Source of the DNA: G963422445 sp963422445
GTDB lineage: Bacteria; Pseudomonadota; Alphaproteobacteria; Thalassobaculales; Thalassobaculaceae
Direction of reading: 5' to 3'
DNA: 64,000 bases
NCBI GenBank assembly: GCA_963422445.2
Contig: OY729512.2
Coordinates: 4,464,001 to 4,528,000, forward strand
In this document: in pieces, positions 8,521-18,176 of the stretch
Layout: every line of letters starts with the position of its first letter
Position numbering within the stretch: the stretch's first letter is position 1
Program-made: the position numbers and the translations under genes
The notes under the pieces: generated by a model
Databases searched by the model: none
Seen by the model: only the letters and a program-made list of their open reading frames with translations
What the model was told of the DNA's origin: nothing

Positions 8521-11166
8521 TCAGGCTGCCGTCATCTTGCCAAGCGCCAGTTCCAGCTTTGCGCGCCGGCCCTGGGCCTCAGCGAGACGATCACGGTTTT
8601 CGGCAACGACCTCCGAAGGAGCCCGATCAAGAAAATTCGGGTTCGCAAGCTTCTTGTCAAGCTTGCCGATCTCGTCCGCGACCTTCGCGACATCCCGCTC
8701 GAGACGACGGCGCTCGGCGCCGATATCGACCACGCTGGCCAGCGGGATCACGATCGTCGCCTCATCGATCACACCCTTCACGGATCCTTCGGGTTCCTCG
8801 CCCTCGAGACGCGATGCCGTCCGCAAGCGGCCGAGATGCCGGATGATGTCCCGATGGGTATCGAAACGCCTGGCAGACCGTTCGGAAAGTCCGACAAGCA
8901 AGAGATCGACCTCGGCGCGGGCCGGAACGCTAAACTCGGACCGGATGGAACGTATCTCGCCGATCAGACGAACCACCCAGTCAATCTCGGACACAGCCTC
9001 GATATCGGTTGCCAGATTGGCAAGATCCGGCCATGCCGCCGTAATCAGCGGCTCCTCCCCATCGAGCCGTTCCCACAACTCCTCCGTCAGATATGGCATG
9101 AGAGGGTTGAGGACATTCATCATCTGCCGCAACACCCAGGCCGTAACCGTTCTGGCCTCGGCCGCTGCCGCAGCATCATCGCCGTTCAGGATCGGTTTGG
9201 TAAACTCCAGATACCAGTCGCAGAATGTGCCCCAGGCGAATTGATAGATGGCGCTCGCTGCATCATTGAATCGATAGGCCTCGATCGCGCCAGAGACCCG
9301 GGCCGCCGCACCTGCCATTTCGCCGACGATCCATCTGTTCACCGTCTGCCGGCATGCGGAAGGATCGAAGTCCGGATCATGCCGGCATCCATTCATGAGC
9401 GCATAGCGCGCGGCGTTCCAGATCTTGGTCGCGAAATTCCGGTATCCTTGAATACGGTTTTCCGCCAGCTTGATGTCCCGCCCCTGCGCCGCCATCGCTG
9501 CCAGCGTGAAGCGCAGCGCATCCGTTCCGTATTTGCCGACCAAGTCCAGCGGATCCATGACATTGCCCTTGGACTTGGACATTTTCTGGCCATGCTCATC
9601 GCGGACCAGCGCATGGATGTAGACGGTTTCAAACGGCACCCGCTCCATGAAATGCAGGCCCATCATCATCATCCTGGCAACCCAGAAAAAGATGATATCG
9701 AAGCCGGTCACCAGCACGTCGCCCGGATAATAGCGTTCCAGTTCTGGGGTCCGGTCGGGCCAGCCAATGGTCGAGAATGGCCACAACGCTGACGAAAACC
9801 AGGTATCGAGAACATCCTCGTCCCGGGCCAGACTGACAGCCTCACCATAATGCCGGTCCGCGGCCATCTGCGCCTCGTCTTCGGTCGCTGCAACGAACAC
9901 TTCGCCGTCCGGACCGTACCAGGCCGGAATCTGATGGCCCCACCAGAGCTGACGCGAGATGCACCAGGGCTGGATATTGCACATCCATTCGAAATAGGTG
10001 TTCTGCCAGTTTTCCGGCACGAAACGGGTCTGGCCGTTTTCAACCGCTGCGATCGCCGGCTTCGCCAGCGTTGCAGCGTCGCAATACCACTGATCGGTCA
10101 GCCAGGGTTCGAGGGGAACCTGCGACCGGTCACCATGCGGTACCGCATGGACGGTCTCTTCGACCATTTCCAGCAGGCCCAGCGCTTCGATATCGGCGAC
10201 AACCCTTTTGCGAACCTCATAACGGTCGAGACCGCGATAAGGCTCGGGAACATTCTCGTTCGTACAGGCGAACTGATCGAAGATATTCACCATTTCCAGG
10301 TTGTGTCGGCGGCCAACCTCAAAATCATTGAAGTCATGTGCCGGTGTCATCTTGACCGCGCCAGTTCCCTTCTCCATGTCGCTGTACTCATCGGCGACGA
10401 TTGGAATGCGGCGCCCGACCAAAGGCAGGATGGCGTGCCGCCCAACCAGATCCCGATACCGGTCATCGTCCGGGTGTACGGCAATACCGGTATCGCCAAG
10501 CATAGTTTCCGGCCGGGTTGTCGCGACCGTGATGTAACGTCCCTCCTCACCGTCGATCGGATAGCAGAGATGCCAGAGACTGCCCTTGGTTTCGACCGAC
10601 TGTACCTCGAGGTCGGAAATTGCGGTCAACAGTTTCGGATCCCAGTTGACCAGACGCTTGTCGCGATAGATCAAACCCTGGCGATAGAGGTCGACGAACA
10701 CCTTGATGACAGAACGCGACAGTCCTTCATCCATGGTAAACCGTTCACGCTGCCAGTCGGCCGATGCGCCGAGCGAACGCAGCTGGTTCATTATCATACC
10801 ACCGGATTCCGTCTTCCATTCCCAGACGGTATCCACGAATTTCGATCGGCCCATGTCGTGACGGCTGATTCCACGTTCGTCGAGCTGCCGCTCCACCACC
10901 ATCTGCGTCGCGATTCCGGCATGATCCATCCCCGGTTGCCATAGCGCATCGCGACCGCGCTTCCGGTGATACCGGATCAGAATATCCTGAATGGTAAAGG
11001 TCAGGGCATGCCCGATATGCAGACTGCCAGTGACGTTGGGCGGCGGCATCATGATGGTAAAAGGTGTTGCCCCGGCACGGGTGCCGGCCTCGAAAGCACC
11101 GGACTGTTCCCATTTTTCGTACCAGGCAGATTCTATCGACGCCGGGTTATAGGTCTTTTCAAGCAT
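8521..11166 (-). CDS. valS: Valyl-tRNA synthetase
   Basis: ValS charges tRNA-Val. It is a class I synthetase of 881 residues, a usual length. The HIGH motif is at residues 50-53 (SLHIGHAL) and the KMSKS loop reads KMSKSKGNVMDP. The editing domain contains TTRPETMLGDT and the PHGDRS stretch. The C-terminal coiled-coil tRNA arm (ERRRLERDVAKVADEIGKLD) is present. The start at 11166 (MLEKTYNPA) matches the family; an upstream in-frame codon at 11211 adds unconserved residues. It lies downstream of popZ, a conserved alphaproteobacterial arrangement. Confidence 0.97.
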   Translation of the reverse strand: MLEKTYNPASIESAWYEKWEQSGAFEAGTRAGATPFTIMMPPPNVTGSLHIGHALTFTIQDILIRYHRKRGRDALWQPGMDHAGIATQMVVERQLDERGISRHDMGRSKFVDTVWEWKTESGGMIMNQLRSLGASADWQRERFTMDEGLSRSVIKVFVDLYRQGLIYRDKRLVNWDPKLLTAISDLEVQSVETKGSLWHLCYPIDGEEGRYITVATTRPETMLGDTGIAVHPDDDRYRDLVGRHAILPLVGRRIPIVADEYSDMEKGTGAVKMTPAHDFNDFEVGRRHNLEMVNIFDQFACTNENVPEPYRGLDRYEVRKRVVADIEALGLLEMVEETVHAVPHGDRSQVPLEPWLTDQWYCDAATLAKPAIAAVENGQTRFVPENWQNTYFEWMCNIQPWCISRQLWWGHQIPAWYGPDGEVFVAATEDEAQMAADRHYGEAVSLARDEDVLDTWFSSALWPFSTIGWPDRTPELERYYPGDVLVTGFDIIFFWVARMMMMGLHFMERVPFETVYIHALVRDEHGQKMSKSKGNVMDPLDLVGKYGTDALRFTLAAMAAQGRDIKLAENRIQGYRNFATKIWNAARYALMNGCRHDPDFDPSACRQTVNRWIVGEMAGAAARVSGAIEAYRFNDAASAIYQFAWGTFCDWYLEFTKPILNGDDAAAAAEARTVTAWVLRQMMNVLNPLMPYLTEELWERLDGEEPLITAAWPDLANLATDIEAVSEIDWVVRLIGEIRSIRSEFSVPARAEVDLLLVGLSERSARRFDTHRDIIRHLGRLRTASRLEGEEPEGSVKGVIDEATIVIPLASVVDIGAERRRLERDVAKVADEIGKLDKKLANPNFLDRAPSEVVAENRDRLAEAQGRRAKLELALGKMTAA

Positions 11167-11311
11167 GATGATCTGTCCAGGCGAACATTCTGATGGTCGA
11201 TGCACAGTCAACGACCTGTGTCATTGCGAATTCCGGGATGACCGGGATCCGTCCCTTGCGCCGGGGCCACGGGACGGTCGAAAGTCGATCAGGACCGGTT
11301 GCGGAGCTTGC

Positions 11312-11812
11312 CTACCTCGAATCCCGGTCCTTGGCCAGTGAAGCCAGGCGCCGGATTTCTTCGCGAACCAGCCGTTCAACCATCACTGGCAGATTCAAGT
11401 CCAGCCACTCCTTGAGCATTGGCCGCATCAATTCACGCGCGGTCTCTTCAAGCCTGGCTGCTCCGTGCTCAATCAGCAGATCGCCGGGTTGCGCAGCACG
11501 CTTTTCACCAAGTTCCCTGTCGAGCAGCAGAAATGATCCGATGGCTTTCGTAGCTTCGACGGAGGAGACCAATGCGGTGTCCGGATCCATACCCGGTGTT
11601 TGAAGCGCCGGCCTCCGGTTGGACGGCTCGCCGGACCCAAAATCTCCCCTTGCCGTTTTATCCGGTCGTGACCGCACTGCCTGATCAGCCGACACTGGCC
11701 GCGCATCCGCGTTCCGGTCGGATATTGACCGGGCATTGGCCACTGACATGAGACTCTGGATGGAGGCCAGAATCTCTTCCATCCGCGGCTCATTTTCTTT
11801 CTCTGTCATCAT
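11312..11812 (-). CDS. popZ: PopZ-like polar organising protein (DUF2497)
   Basis: This 166-residue protein has the PopZ layout: an N-terminal helix with EPRMEEILASIQSLM, a low-complexity acidic/Pro/Arg middle (residues ~30-90), and a C-terminal oligomerisation region with LMRPMLKEWLDLNLPVMVE and LVREEIRRLA. In Caulobacter PopZ forms a matrix at the cell poles that tethers ParB/parS and regulators. Its position directly upstream of valS and downstream of tolC matches the usual alphaproteobacterial order and supports the call. ATG codons at 11812 and 11809 are both possible starts. Confidence 0.85.
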   Translation of the reverse strand: MMTEKENEPRMEEILASIQSLMSVANARSISDRNADARPVSADQAVRSRPDKTARGDFGSGEPSNRRPALQTPGMDPDTALVSSVEATKAIGSFLLLDRELGEKRAAQPGDLLIEHGAARLEETARELMRPMLKEWLDLNLPVMVERLVREEIRRLASLAKDRDSR

Positions 11813-11911
11813 GCGAACCTAGGCCCACGAAGGCAACATCGCAATCCACGACGAACGCTTCGACATCGGCGGCAGGATTTTCCGAAACCCGGCCGCATCG
11901 ACCGTTCCGGG

Positions 11912-13324
11912 TCACTGACCGGGAATCACCGTACCAATGTACTTGTCCTGCACTTGCAGAAAGTGGCGATCAGGGTCGTAGATATCAACCGGCAGGCCAA
12001 GGGCTTCCGCTGTCAGCCAACCAAGCGACATCAGAAGTTCGTAAGATGTTACGAAGGCATTGCGCTCGGCCCGTACCAGTCCGACCTGCGCATCAAGCAG
12101 TTCCTGCTCGGCGTCAAGGACATCAAGCACCGTGCGAGCGCCCACAGCAGCTTCCTGTTCGACACCCTCAAGGGCGATCTGCGCCGAACTCACCTCAGCC
12201 GCCAGCGACGTTGTCCGGGCAACCGCGGTCTTCCAGGCTTCAAACGCGCGCGCGGATGCATCGATAACCTGACGGCGGCTCGCTTCGACCATGATCCGTT
12301 TGACATTCGCGGCTTCTTTGGCGGATCGGACCCGGGCGGACACCACGCCCGCCTGATAGATGGGGAATCTGATCCGAGCCTCGACGCTGATCGACGATGT
12401 TTCGTGTTCGGACCCGTTGGTATCATAGGACTGGGTCGCCTGACCGACCACGCTGACGGTCGGGAGCAGTTCGCCGGATATTTCCGCTATCCGCTCCCGT
12501 TCGCTCAGTTCCTCGAACTTCGCATTGATCAGCGTGAAGCTGTTTTCAAGCGCAGTCGCGACAGCCTCTTCGCGATTCGCGGGCAGATCGTCCCGCCGCG
12601 AGGGTTGTATCAGGGTACCGGGCACGACGCCGACGATGCGCTCGAATCTGACTCTGGACGATACCAGGTTCCCTGCTGCCAGAGTCCGGTCCGCTTCGGC
12701 CCGGGCAACTCGTGATTCAGCCTGGGCCACATCGGTGCGAGTAACTTCACCAACTGCAAAGCGTTCACGCGTCGCTTGGAGCTGCTTTTGCAACCGCTTC
12801 AGATTGTTGATCTGGAGATCAAGCACCGAGTTGTCGCGAATCGTGTCGACATAGGCTGTTGTCGCCTGCAGCAACACGTCCTGCTCGATGCTGTACATGC
12901 GCGCGCGCTCGGCCTGAACATCGTAAACCGTGCGCCGCACCGCAGCCTCGGTTCGTCCACCGCGATAAAGCGGCTGCGCGACTGACGCAGAAAGGCTGCC
13001 CGGCACGAAGGTATCCGATGTTGCCGCGCTGCGCTCAGGGTCACGGTGAACGAAACTCGTCGCCACGGACAACTGCGTCGTTATCGTCGGACGCCATCCC
13101 GCCTTTGCTCCGGCAACGCCTTCATCAACCACGCGAAGTCTGGTGCGCGCCGCGCGCAACTGCGGATTGTCCGCATAGGCAATGGCAAGCGCTTCGTCGA
13201 GCGTTTGCGCGCGACTCTCGAAGGCAAGCAACATGACAGTGGCGAATCCCAGCAGCAATCCCAGACGGCCGGTCCGGGAGCCCCTATGATTTTGCGGGCG
13301 CGAGACTATGTCGGTCCTGTTCAT
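11912..13324 (-). CDS. tolC: TolC family outer-membrane efflux/secretion channel
   Basis: A 470-residue TolC-type protein, the trimeric outer-membrane duct used by type I secretion and RND/ABC efflux pumps. The N-terminus has a basic stretch and a hydrophobic signal segment (GRLGLLLGFATVMLLAFESRA) with likely cleavage after SRA. The mature part starts with TLDEALAIAYADNPQLRAAR, the usual first repeat, and long alpha-helical hairpins follow (DVAQAESRVARAEADRTLA). A TTG five codons earlier also gives a frame; the ATG at 13324 fits the signal peptide. It lies between pcm and popZ. Confidence 0.92.
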   Translation of the reverse strand: MNRTDIVSRPQNHRGSRTGRLGLLLGFATVMLLAFESRAQTLDEALAIAYADNPQLRAARTRLRVVDEGVAGAKAGWRPTITTQLSVATSFVHRDPERSAATSDTFVPGSLSASVAQPLYRGGRTEAAVRRTVYDVQAERARMYSIEQDVLLQATTAYVDTIRDNSVLDLQINNLKRLQKQLQATRERFAVGEVTRTDVAQAESRVARAEADRTLAAGNLVSSRVRFERIVGVVPGTLIQPSRRDDLPANREEAVATALENSFTLINAKFEELSERERIAEISGELLPTVSVVGQATQSYDTNGSEHETSSISVEARIRFPIYQAGVVSARVRSAKEAANVKRIMVEASRRQVIDASARAFEAWKTAVARTTSLAAEVSSAQIALEGVEQEAAVGARTVLDVLDAEQELLDAQVGLVRAERNAFVTSYELLMSLGWLTAEALGLPVDIYDPDRHFLQVQDKYIGTVIPGQ

Positions 13325-13402
13325 GGAGATATTGTCCAAACCTGCAGATGGGACGACCTGAGGAATCGGTCTGACACCCCGGCAACGATGTCGATCGGAC
13401 GT

Positions 13403-14062
13403 TCAGAATACAAATTCTGGCTCCTGCGAGAATCCGGGAAGCATAGGCGTACTCGCGTCGAATACGATCCGCCGCGCATTCACCCCGTTGACACGTTGAA
13501 TGACAGCCGCCCTGCCAACAGCACTGGAGCCGTCATAAAGCACAGTGACAAGCCGACCGTCATCCTTCAACTGGCTCATCAGGGTTTCCGGCACATCCTG
13601 TACACCACCGGCAATCAGGATCAGGTCGTAAGGCTGCTGCCTGGCATTACCCTGTCGCAACGCCCCTTGAATCACCGCGGCGTTATCGATTTCGAGTTCC
13701 GACAACCGCTGGTTGCCGGCTTCAACGAACTCTCCAGAATCCTCCACCGCGATGACGCTCGCAACCAGACGCGACAGCACCGCTGTCGAATATCCAGTAC
13801 AGCATCCGATATCAAGGGCAGTATCGGTTGCATCAAGGTCAGCTGCCTGTAACAGCCGAGCGAGGATCATCGGTTCGATCAGATAGCGTCCGCCCCCGAG
13901 ATGCAGATCTTCGTCCGTATAGGCGACGCCCTGCAACAGTTTCTGTACGAACCGTTCCCGCGGAATCGCTTCGAATGCGTCAAGAATGCGTGGATCCGTA
14001 ACCCTGTTAACCCGGATCTGGTTTTCGATCATGTTATGACGAGCTGCTGCGTAGTCAGACAT
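13403..14062 (-). CDS. pcm: Protein-L-isoaspartate O-methyltransferase
   Basis: A 219-residue SAM-dependent methyltransferase of the PCMT family, which repairs isoaspartyl residues in damaged proteins. Motif I reads ALDIGCCTGYSTAVLS, a slightly divergent form of the usual 'IGxGxGY' loop. The N-terminal MIENQIRVNRVTDPRILDAF and RFVQ segments are characteristic of the alphaproteobacterial form found upstream of tolC. Because motif I departs from consensus and many of these tolC-linked proteins are untested, the isoaspartate activity is family inference. Confidence 0.88.
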   Translation of the reverse strand: MSDYAAARHNMIENQIRVNRVTDPRILDAFEAIPRERFVQKLLQGVAYTDEDLHLGGGRYLIEPMILARLLQAADLDATDTALDIGCCTGYSTAVLSRLVASVIAVEDSGEFVEAGNQRLSELEIDNAAVIQGALRQGNARQQPYDLILIAGGVQDVPETLMSQLKDDGRLVTVLYDGSSAVGRAAVIQRVNGVNARRIVFDASTPMLPGFSQEPEFVF

Positions 14063-14285
14063 CTCCCGCCGTGTCCCTTGTCTGCCAATGCCGATCCAAA
14101 CCGCAGGCTGACTATACGCTATCGCACAGCCGAACTCAATGCGGTAGCCTGATCGGCCGGGCGGCGACCGCTCGGTTCCGGCACATTGCTGTCATCAACA
14201 CGAAATCGATGTGGACGCCTGCACACGACCTTGTCGTTTTGGCTTGCATCACTCACCCTTGGCGATTAGATATTCCGGTCATGCC

Positions 14286-14359
14286 GGCCCGGTGGCAGAG
14301 GGGCTATGCAGAGGACTGCAAATCCTTTTACGTCGGTTCGAATCCGGCCCGGGCCTCCA
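14286..14359 (+). tRNA. tRNA-Cys (GCA)
   Basis: This 74-nt cloverleaf includes an encoded CCA. The acceptor stem GGCCCGG (14286-14292) pairs with CCGGGCC (14349-14355). The discriminator is U at 14356, a cysteine identity element. The anticodon GCA is at 14318-14320 in a CTGCAAA loop, and the T-arm carries GGTTCGAATCC. Confidence 0.96.
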
Positions 14360-14749
14360 GTTGGCGGCATGCCATTCAAACGTATTCTGCCGCGCCACGA
14401 TCTGCAGGACATGGCGGATACGGAACGAATGGATAACGACGGAAACACCGTCCCGGCTTTCGACGCCGGCCAAGACTGCGGGGCTATCGGGCCAAGCGTT
14501 GCGGGCGGGTCCAGATGGACTGCCTGTCCAGGCGAAACCTGCCGCGAGCGGAAGACGCACAAAAACGCCGGTACGCAGAACCTTGTTGACGCTGTTCCGG
14601 AATTTCAGGGATCACGCAAGGCAGCAAAATTCGCACAAATCTCCAAGTCCCGGGAATTGCGCCAATGCCGTACGGACCTGATCCGGATGGTGATGACCTT
14701 GGACCGTACAGGCTTGCCGACGGGCCGGGCTCACCGGACTTTCTGCGCC
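14360..14749. other. Intergenic region, no gene seen
   Basis: 390 bp lie between tRNA-Cys and the converging cupin gene. Several frames are open on both strands but none shows a recognisable motif or a convincing ribosome-binding site. Confidence 0.5.
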
Positions 14750-15256
14750 TCAGGTGGGCACAGATTCCGGTGTTGCTGGCGCCGCGCCGTGTATGGATCC
14801 GTTATTCCACGCTTCGACATATTGTTCGATGGACACTGTCCAACTGTTCTCCATAGTCTCGTCGAAGTACTCGAACAGGAGTCCGTCGGGCGCGGTCATT
14901 GACAACAGGACCGTGCCACCCTGATCGCCACCGTGCTCAAGGTGCGGCAAGGCATCGGTACCAGCGAGAGCGTAGTCGCCTTTTTTACGTTCGGCCGATG
15001 AAATCGTGCCATCCGGTCGCATTTCGGTAAGATATTGTTCACCTTCAAGAACCAGGGTTGCCGTTGAGGCAACATGGCGATGCCGCCGGCAATATCCGCG
15101 TTTACCATAACGCAGCAGCATATCGAGACGCCCGGTTTCCATATCATAACCGAGAAGACTGTATTCGAAATCGACATTGAACTCCGTACAGTCCGGATCC
15201 GTGACATGTCGCCACTCAACTGCGCCGGGATCGAAACGGGGAGCGATACCGGGCAT
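14750..15256 (-). CDS. Cupin-domain protein (ChrR / dioxygenase-like)
   Basis: This 168-residue protein has a single cupin barrel. The first metal motif appears as YCRRHRHVASTATLVLEGEQYL, followed by DYALAGTDALPHLEHGGDQGG and LFEYFDE. The pattern resembles the ChrR-like / 2,4'-dihydroxyacetophenone dioxygenase-like cupins, where His and Glu residues hold a metal. An open frame extends to 15655, but the conserved part begins at MPGIAPRFDPG and an AAGG purine run precedes 15256. It stands alone, so the substrate cannot be inferred. Confidence 0.65.
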   Translation of the reverse strand: MPGIAPRFDPGAVEWRHVTDPDCTEFNVDFEYSLLGYDMETGRLDMLLRYGKRGYCRRHRHVASTATLVLEGEQYLTEMRPDGTISSAERKKGDYALAGTDALPHLEHGGDQGGTVLLSMTAPDGLLFEYFDETMENSWTVSIEQYVEAWNNGSIHGAAPATPESVPT

Positions 15257-16293
15257 GTCAACCTTAATGTCTGAAAGAAGTTTCAGGACACATAGCAGAT
15301 CTGGATCGGCAACCTCAAGTCTAGAATTGCCGAACGTGCGTTGACAAGAGCGACGAATTCGGTGCGCGGAATTTGGCACGGGCATCGACCGAACCGGCTG
15401 GTGACGGTTGCCAGTCGAGGGCCCGCCTTCTTCGTGATCGTTATACCTGAAGGCGCCAGCAACCCGTTCTTGCCACGAAGCGCGTAAAGGCGTCTTCAAG
15501 CCGAAGCTATCCTGGACAGGAATGTAGCGGGTTGTCGATCGATACCGTTTTCCGGGCGCGACGGTGTTGTGGCAAGGAGACCGGCCCGGTTGGCGCGGCG
15601 TTACGATCGGTTTTCTGGCGCGAACGCACAAGTACCGGCATGGCGCTCTCTCCACACTCTATTTCTTCACCGCGACCTTGCTTTGTTTTCGCCCAATCCC
15701 GCGTGATGCCCGGTCCGCCAACCCGATCGCGCATAAAACCTCCGATAAAGGCGTCTGGACGGTCTCAATCCGGATGCCGATGACAACCAGTAATGCGGCG
15801 ACAAGATGGCATCACTGCAGTGTTTCATTGAGAATCAAGATGGTTAGCTCGCTGGAAAAAGATCGGGAAAAGATCACCGAAGTATCCGGCTTGTGCCCTT
15901 TCACCGCCCCAGTAGATATCTTCGTTCCAGCATTTGGTATCGGCAAAATTCGCCATCAGGACGAGATAGAAAATGAACATCAAGCCGGTTGTAGTCATCG
16001 GCATGGATCGACTATCGCAGTTTCCCAGGCACAGAACGTGCCATGGCAACGACGCCGGTCAGGCTGATTGCGGTCATGAATGGCATGATGTCGATGCTGG
16101 CAGCTTGCATCGTATCAAAAACGCATGAAGCGCCTATCCTGAATCCCCAACGAAGATTCTGATCCGCGTAATCGGGGGCTCTGACGCCCCCTGTGCCCGG
16201 GCATGCCTCGGGTTCGGTGTTGTCGATCGCATGGTTGTTTTGCCTGTTGGCATGACATAGACATGTTGTCATAATGATGGCGTGCCCGATCCG
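15257..16293. other. Gene-poor stretch with possible decayed membrane-protein gene
   Basis: No intact gene is recognisable over about 1 kb. On the minus strand two frames hold hydrophobic pieces that could be one broken membrane protein: IDIMPFMTAISLTGVVAMA near 16090 and TTTGLMFIFYLVLMANFAD near 15960. They are separated by a frame change and I could not place them in a family. The stretch 15257-15650 is open upstream of the cupin start but looks non-coding. Confidence 0.3.
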
Positions 16294-16297
16294 CTAG

Positions 16298-17132
16298 ATA
16301 GTGTCGTCATGAGTGATGTCCATCTGTCCTATCTGTCGAACTCACTCGATGGTTCCTGGAGGCGCCTCATGGGAATGGCTCATCGGCGTCACGACATGTC
16401 GGACAGGGTCTGGCTGTTGCTGGAGCCTCATCTGCCTGGCCGAGCGGGAAGTTGGGGTGGGGTGGCACAGGATAATCGACGGTTCATTAATGCGGTCTTG
16501 CTGGATTCTGCGCACCGGCGCTCCCTGGCGGGATGTGCCGCCAGACTATGGAGACTGGAAAATACCCATCGTCGGTTCTGTCGCTGGCGGGACAAGGGGC
16601 TCTGGGGGGCGTTGCTGGAGCATCTGGTGGATGAGCCGGACGATGAGTGGCTGATGATTGACGCCCGTCATCTCAAGGTACATCCCCATGCGAGCGGTGC
16701 GGTCGGTGGCCATCAGGCGATGGGTCGCACAAAAGGGGGCTGAACACGACGCTGCACTTGGCTGTGGACGCGCATGGGATGCCGGTGCGGGCGTTGGTGA
16801 CCGAAGGGACGGCAGCAGATTGCAGTCGAGCTGATTGAAGGGATAGATGCCGAGTCCTTGTTGGCGGACAAGCCTATGACACGAATGTCATCCTGTCTTA
16901 TTGTGAGGAGCATGAAGTCATTCCGGTGGTTCCGCCGAAGCGCAACCGCAAGCACCCCAGAGCGTATGATATCCATCTCTACCGGCACCGGCATTTGGTG
17001 GAGAACGCTTTTCTGTGGCTCAAGCGTTGGCGTGGGATTGCCACGCGATACGCCAGGAATGCCGCATCGTTCCTTGCCGCGGTGCAGATCCGGTGTCTGG
17101 CGCTCTGGGCTGGTATTTCGTGACGACACTAT
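16298..17132 (+). mobile_element. IS5 family (IS427-like) insertion sequence, copy 1, defective
   Basis: This is an 835-bp element. Inverted ends ATAGTGTCGTCA (16298) and TGACGACACTAT (17132) are flanked by CTAG direct repeats at 16294-16297 and 17133-17136. It encodes an IS427-type transposase in two overlapping frames joined at an AAAAGGGGGC slippery run near 16734, a usual frameshift site in this group. Frame one contains HLPGRAGSWGGVAQDNRRF and HRRFCRWRDKGLWGALLEH; frame two contains EHEVIPVVPPKRNR and HLVENAFLWLKRWRGIATRY. Relative to the copy at 37082-37925 it has extra frameshifts around 16500, 16560 and 16820, so it is probably inactive. Confidence 0.9.
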
Positions 17133-17171
17133 CTAGCGCTTCTACCAAGGCACCCGTGTTGTGCTCTCGAT

Positions 17172-17573
17172 TTATTGCGCTCGGATTCTCCCGGCTGATA
17201 CTCGTCGGGTCTTTCTTTTGCAGTTTTGAGAGTCCATATAGACTAGCTCTCCTTCGATGATGTATGTTCCGGGGTTTCCTGTTCGCAATAGAAATCGAAC
17301 CTCGCCTTTCTCATTGTCGATACTGTCTGATCGATAGTCGAATGGCCCCTCATTACTCCAATAGAACTTCCCGGAGCGAACCTTCACCTGCTTGAGCCCG
17401 GAACAGGACATCGTTGCAGGATACGGCGATCTTATGGAGACAGTCTTGGAAATTGCCATACTCGTACACTCAAGTTCGGTTGAGACGGCGCTGCATTCCC
17501 TGGTACCCGCGTCACCGCCGCAGGCCGCCAAGATCAGCACACTGCCAATGGCAGCGATGATGTTCTTGTTCAT
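17172..17573 (-). CDS. Small predicted lipoprotein
   Basis: A 133-residue protein begins MKN-like (MNKNIIAAIGSVLILAACGG). It is a lipoprotein signal with lipobox LAAC, placing the lipidated cysteine at residue 18. The mature part has several further cysteines (ECSAVSTELEC, SCSG, QNC), suggesting disulfides, and no recognised domain. GGGAGAGG precedes the start at 17573; a longer open frame upstream is not supported. It sits just downstream of IS5 copy 1 and is one of few intact non-mobile genes in this district. The name reflects localisation only. Confidence 0.7.
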   Translation of the reverse strand: MNKNIIAAIGSVLILAACGGDAGTRECSAVSTELECTSMAISKTVSIRSPYPATMSCSGLKQVKVRSGKFYWSNEGPFDYRSDSIDNEKGEVRFLLRTGNPGTYIIEGELVYMDSQNCKRKTRRVSAGRIRAQ

Positions 17574-17696
17574 GTATGCCTCTCCCTGTGTGCGGGGATC
17601 ATCGTAGCATGATTGACGGATCATCGGAACAGCCAATATAGTTGGCTCGCGCACATGATCCCCATGATGGGGAACGAGCAAAGGAGAGCGACAAGC

Positions 17697-17969
17697 ATGA
17701 TCCGAATCACCATGACCCATGCCAAGCGAGCGGCCATGACGGTGCGGCACTAGCCGTGCCCAAGGGCCGCAAGGCCAGAAGCGCCCGGCCGACGTGGGTG
17801 GGTGCGCTGTACACGTCGCCAAGATCGCAACTGGCGAAATCGAAGACACCGCCTACAAGATGCCGAACAAGGTGCGGGCCGGTAAGGCCGGTGCTTGAGC
17901 ACGTGCCGATGCACTGACCCAGGAGCAACGGAGTGCGATCGCGCGCCGAACTGCTGCTGCGAGGTGGGA
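17697..17969 (+). pseudogene. Remnant of small basic 'ARW'-type accessory protein
   Basis: Between 17800 and 17969 one frame reads VAKIATGEIEDTAYKMPNKV, then ARADALTQEQRSAIARRTAA, then ARWD. It is interrupted by a stop after RAGKAG. The 'KARA.ALT.E.R..IAR.AA.ARW' pattern occurs in small basic proteins of accessory regions and plasmids. The upstream part (MTHAKRAAMTVRH near 17712) is in another frame. The next IS inserted exactly at the CTAG that forms the last codons (GAC TAG). It is a broken gene of unknown function. Confidence 0.4.
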
Positions 17970-18176
17970 CTAGGTCGTGTTGACGAATTTATGAAATGCT
18001 GATAATCATTCTCCATCAATGACACTTTCCGGGGACTTATCATGGCGTTACGCCTGCTCATCACGGATGCTATCTGGTCGACACTCGAGCCGCTACTGCG
18101 TGAGAGCAAACACGCCGCCGGCGCCCCGCCACGGCTCAGCGACCGAATGTTCATCGAAGCCGTATGGTCCGCATTC

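Noticed and set aside
8836..10944. Two 300-360-residue plus-strand frames opposite valS
   Set aside because: Composition is rich in Arg/His/Pro with no domain; they lie fully inside the conserved valS gene.
14750..15655. 301-residue form of the cupin gene
   Set aside because: Residues before the Met at 15256 are Arg/Pro/Ser-rich and unlike the family; a ribosome-binding site precedes the inner start.
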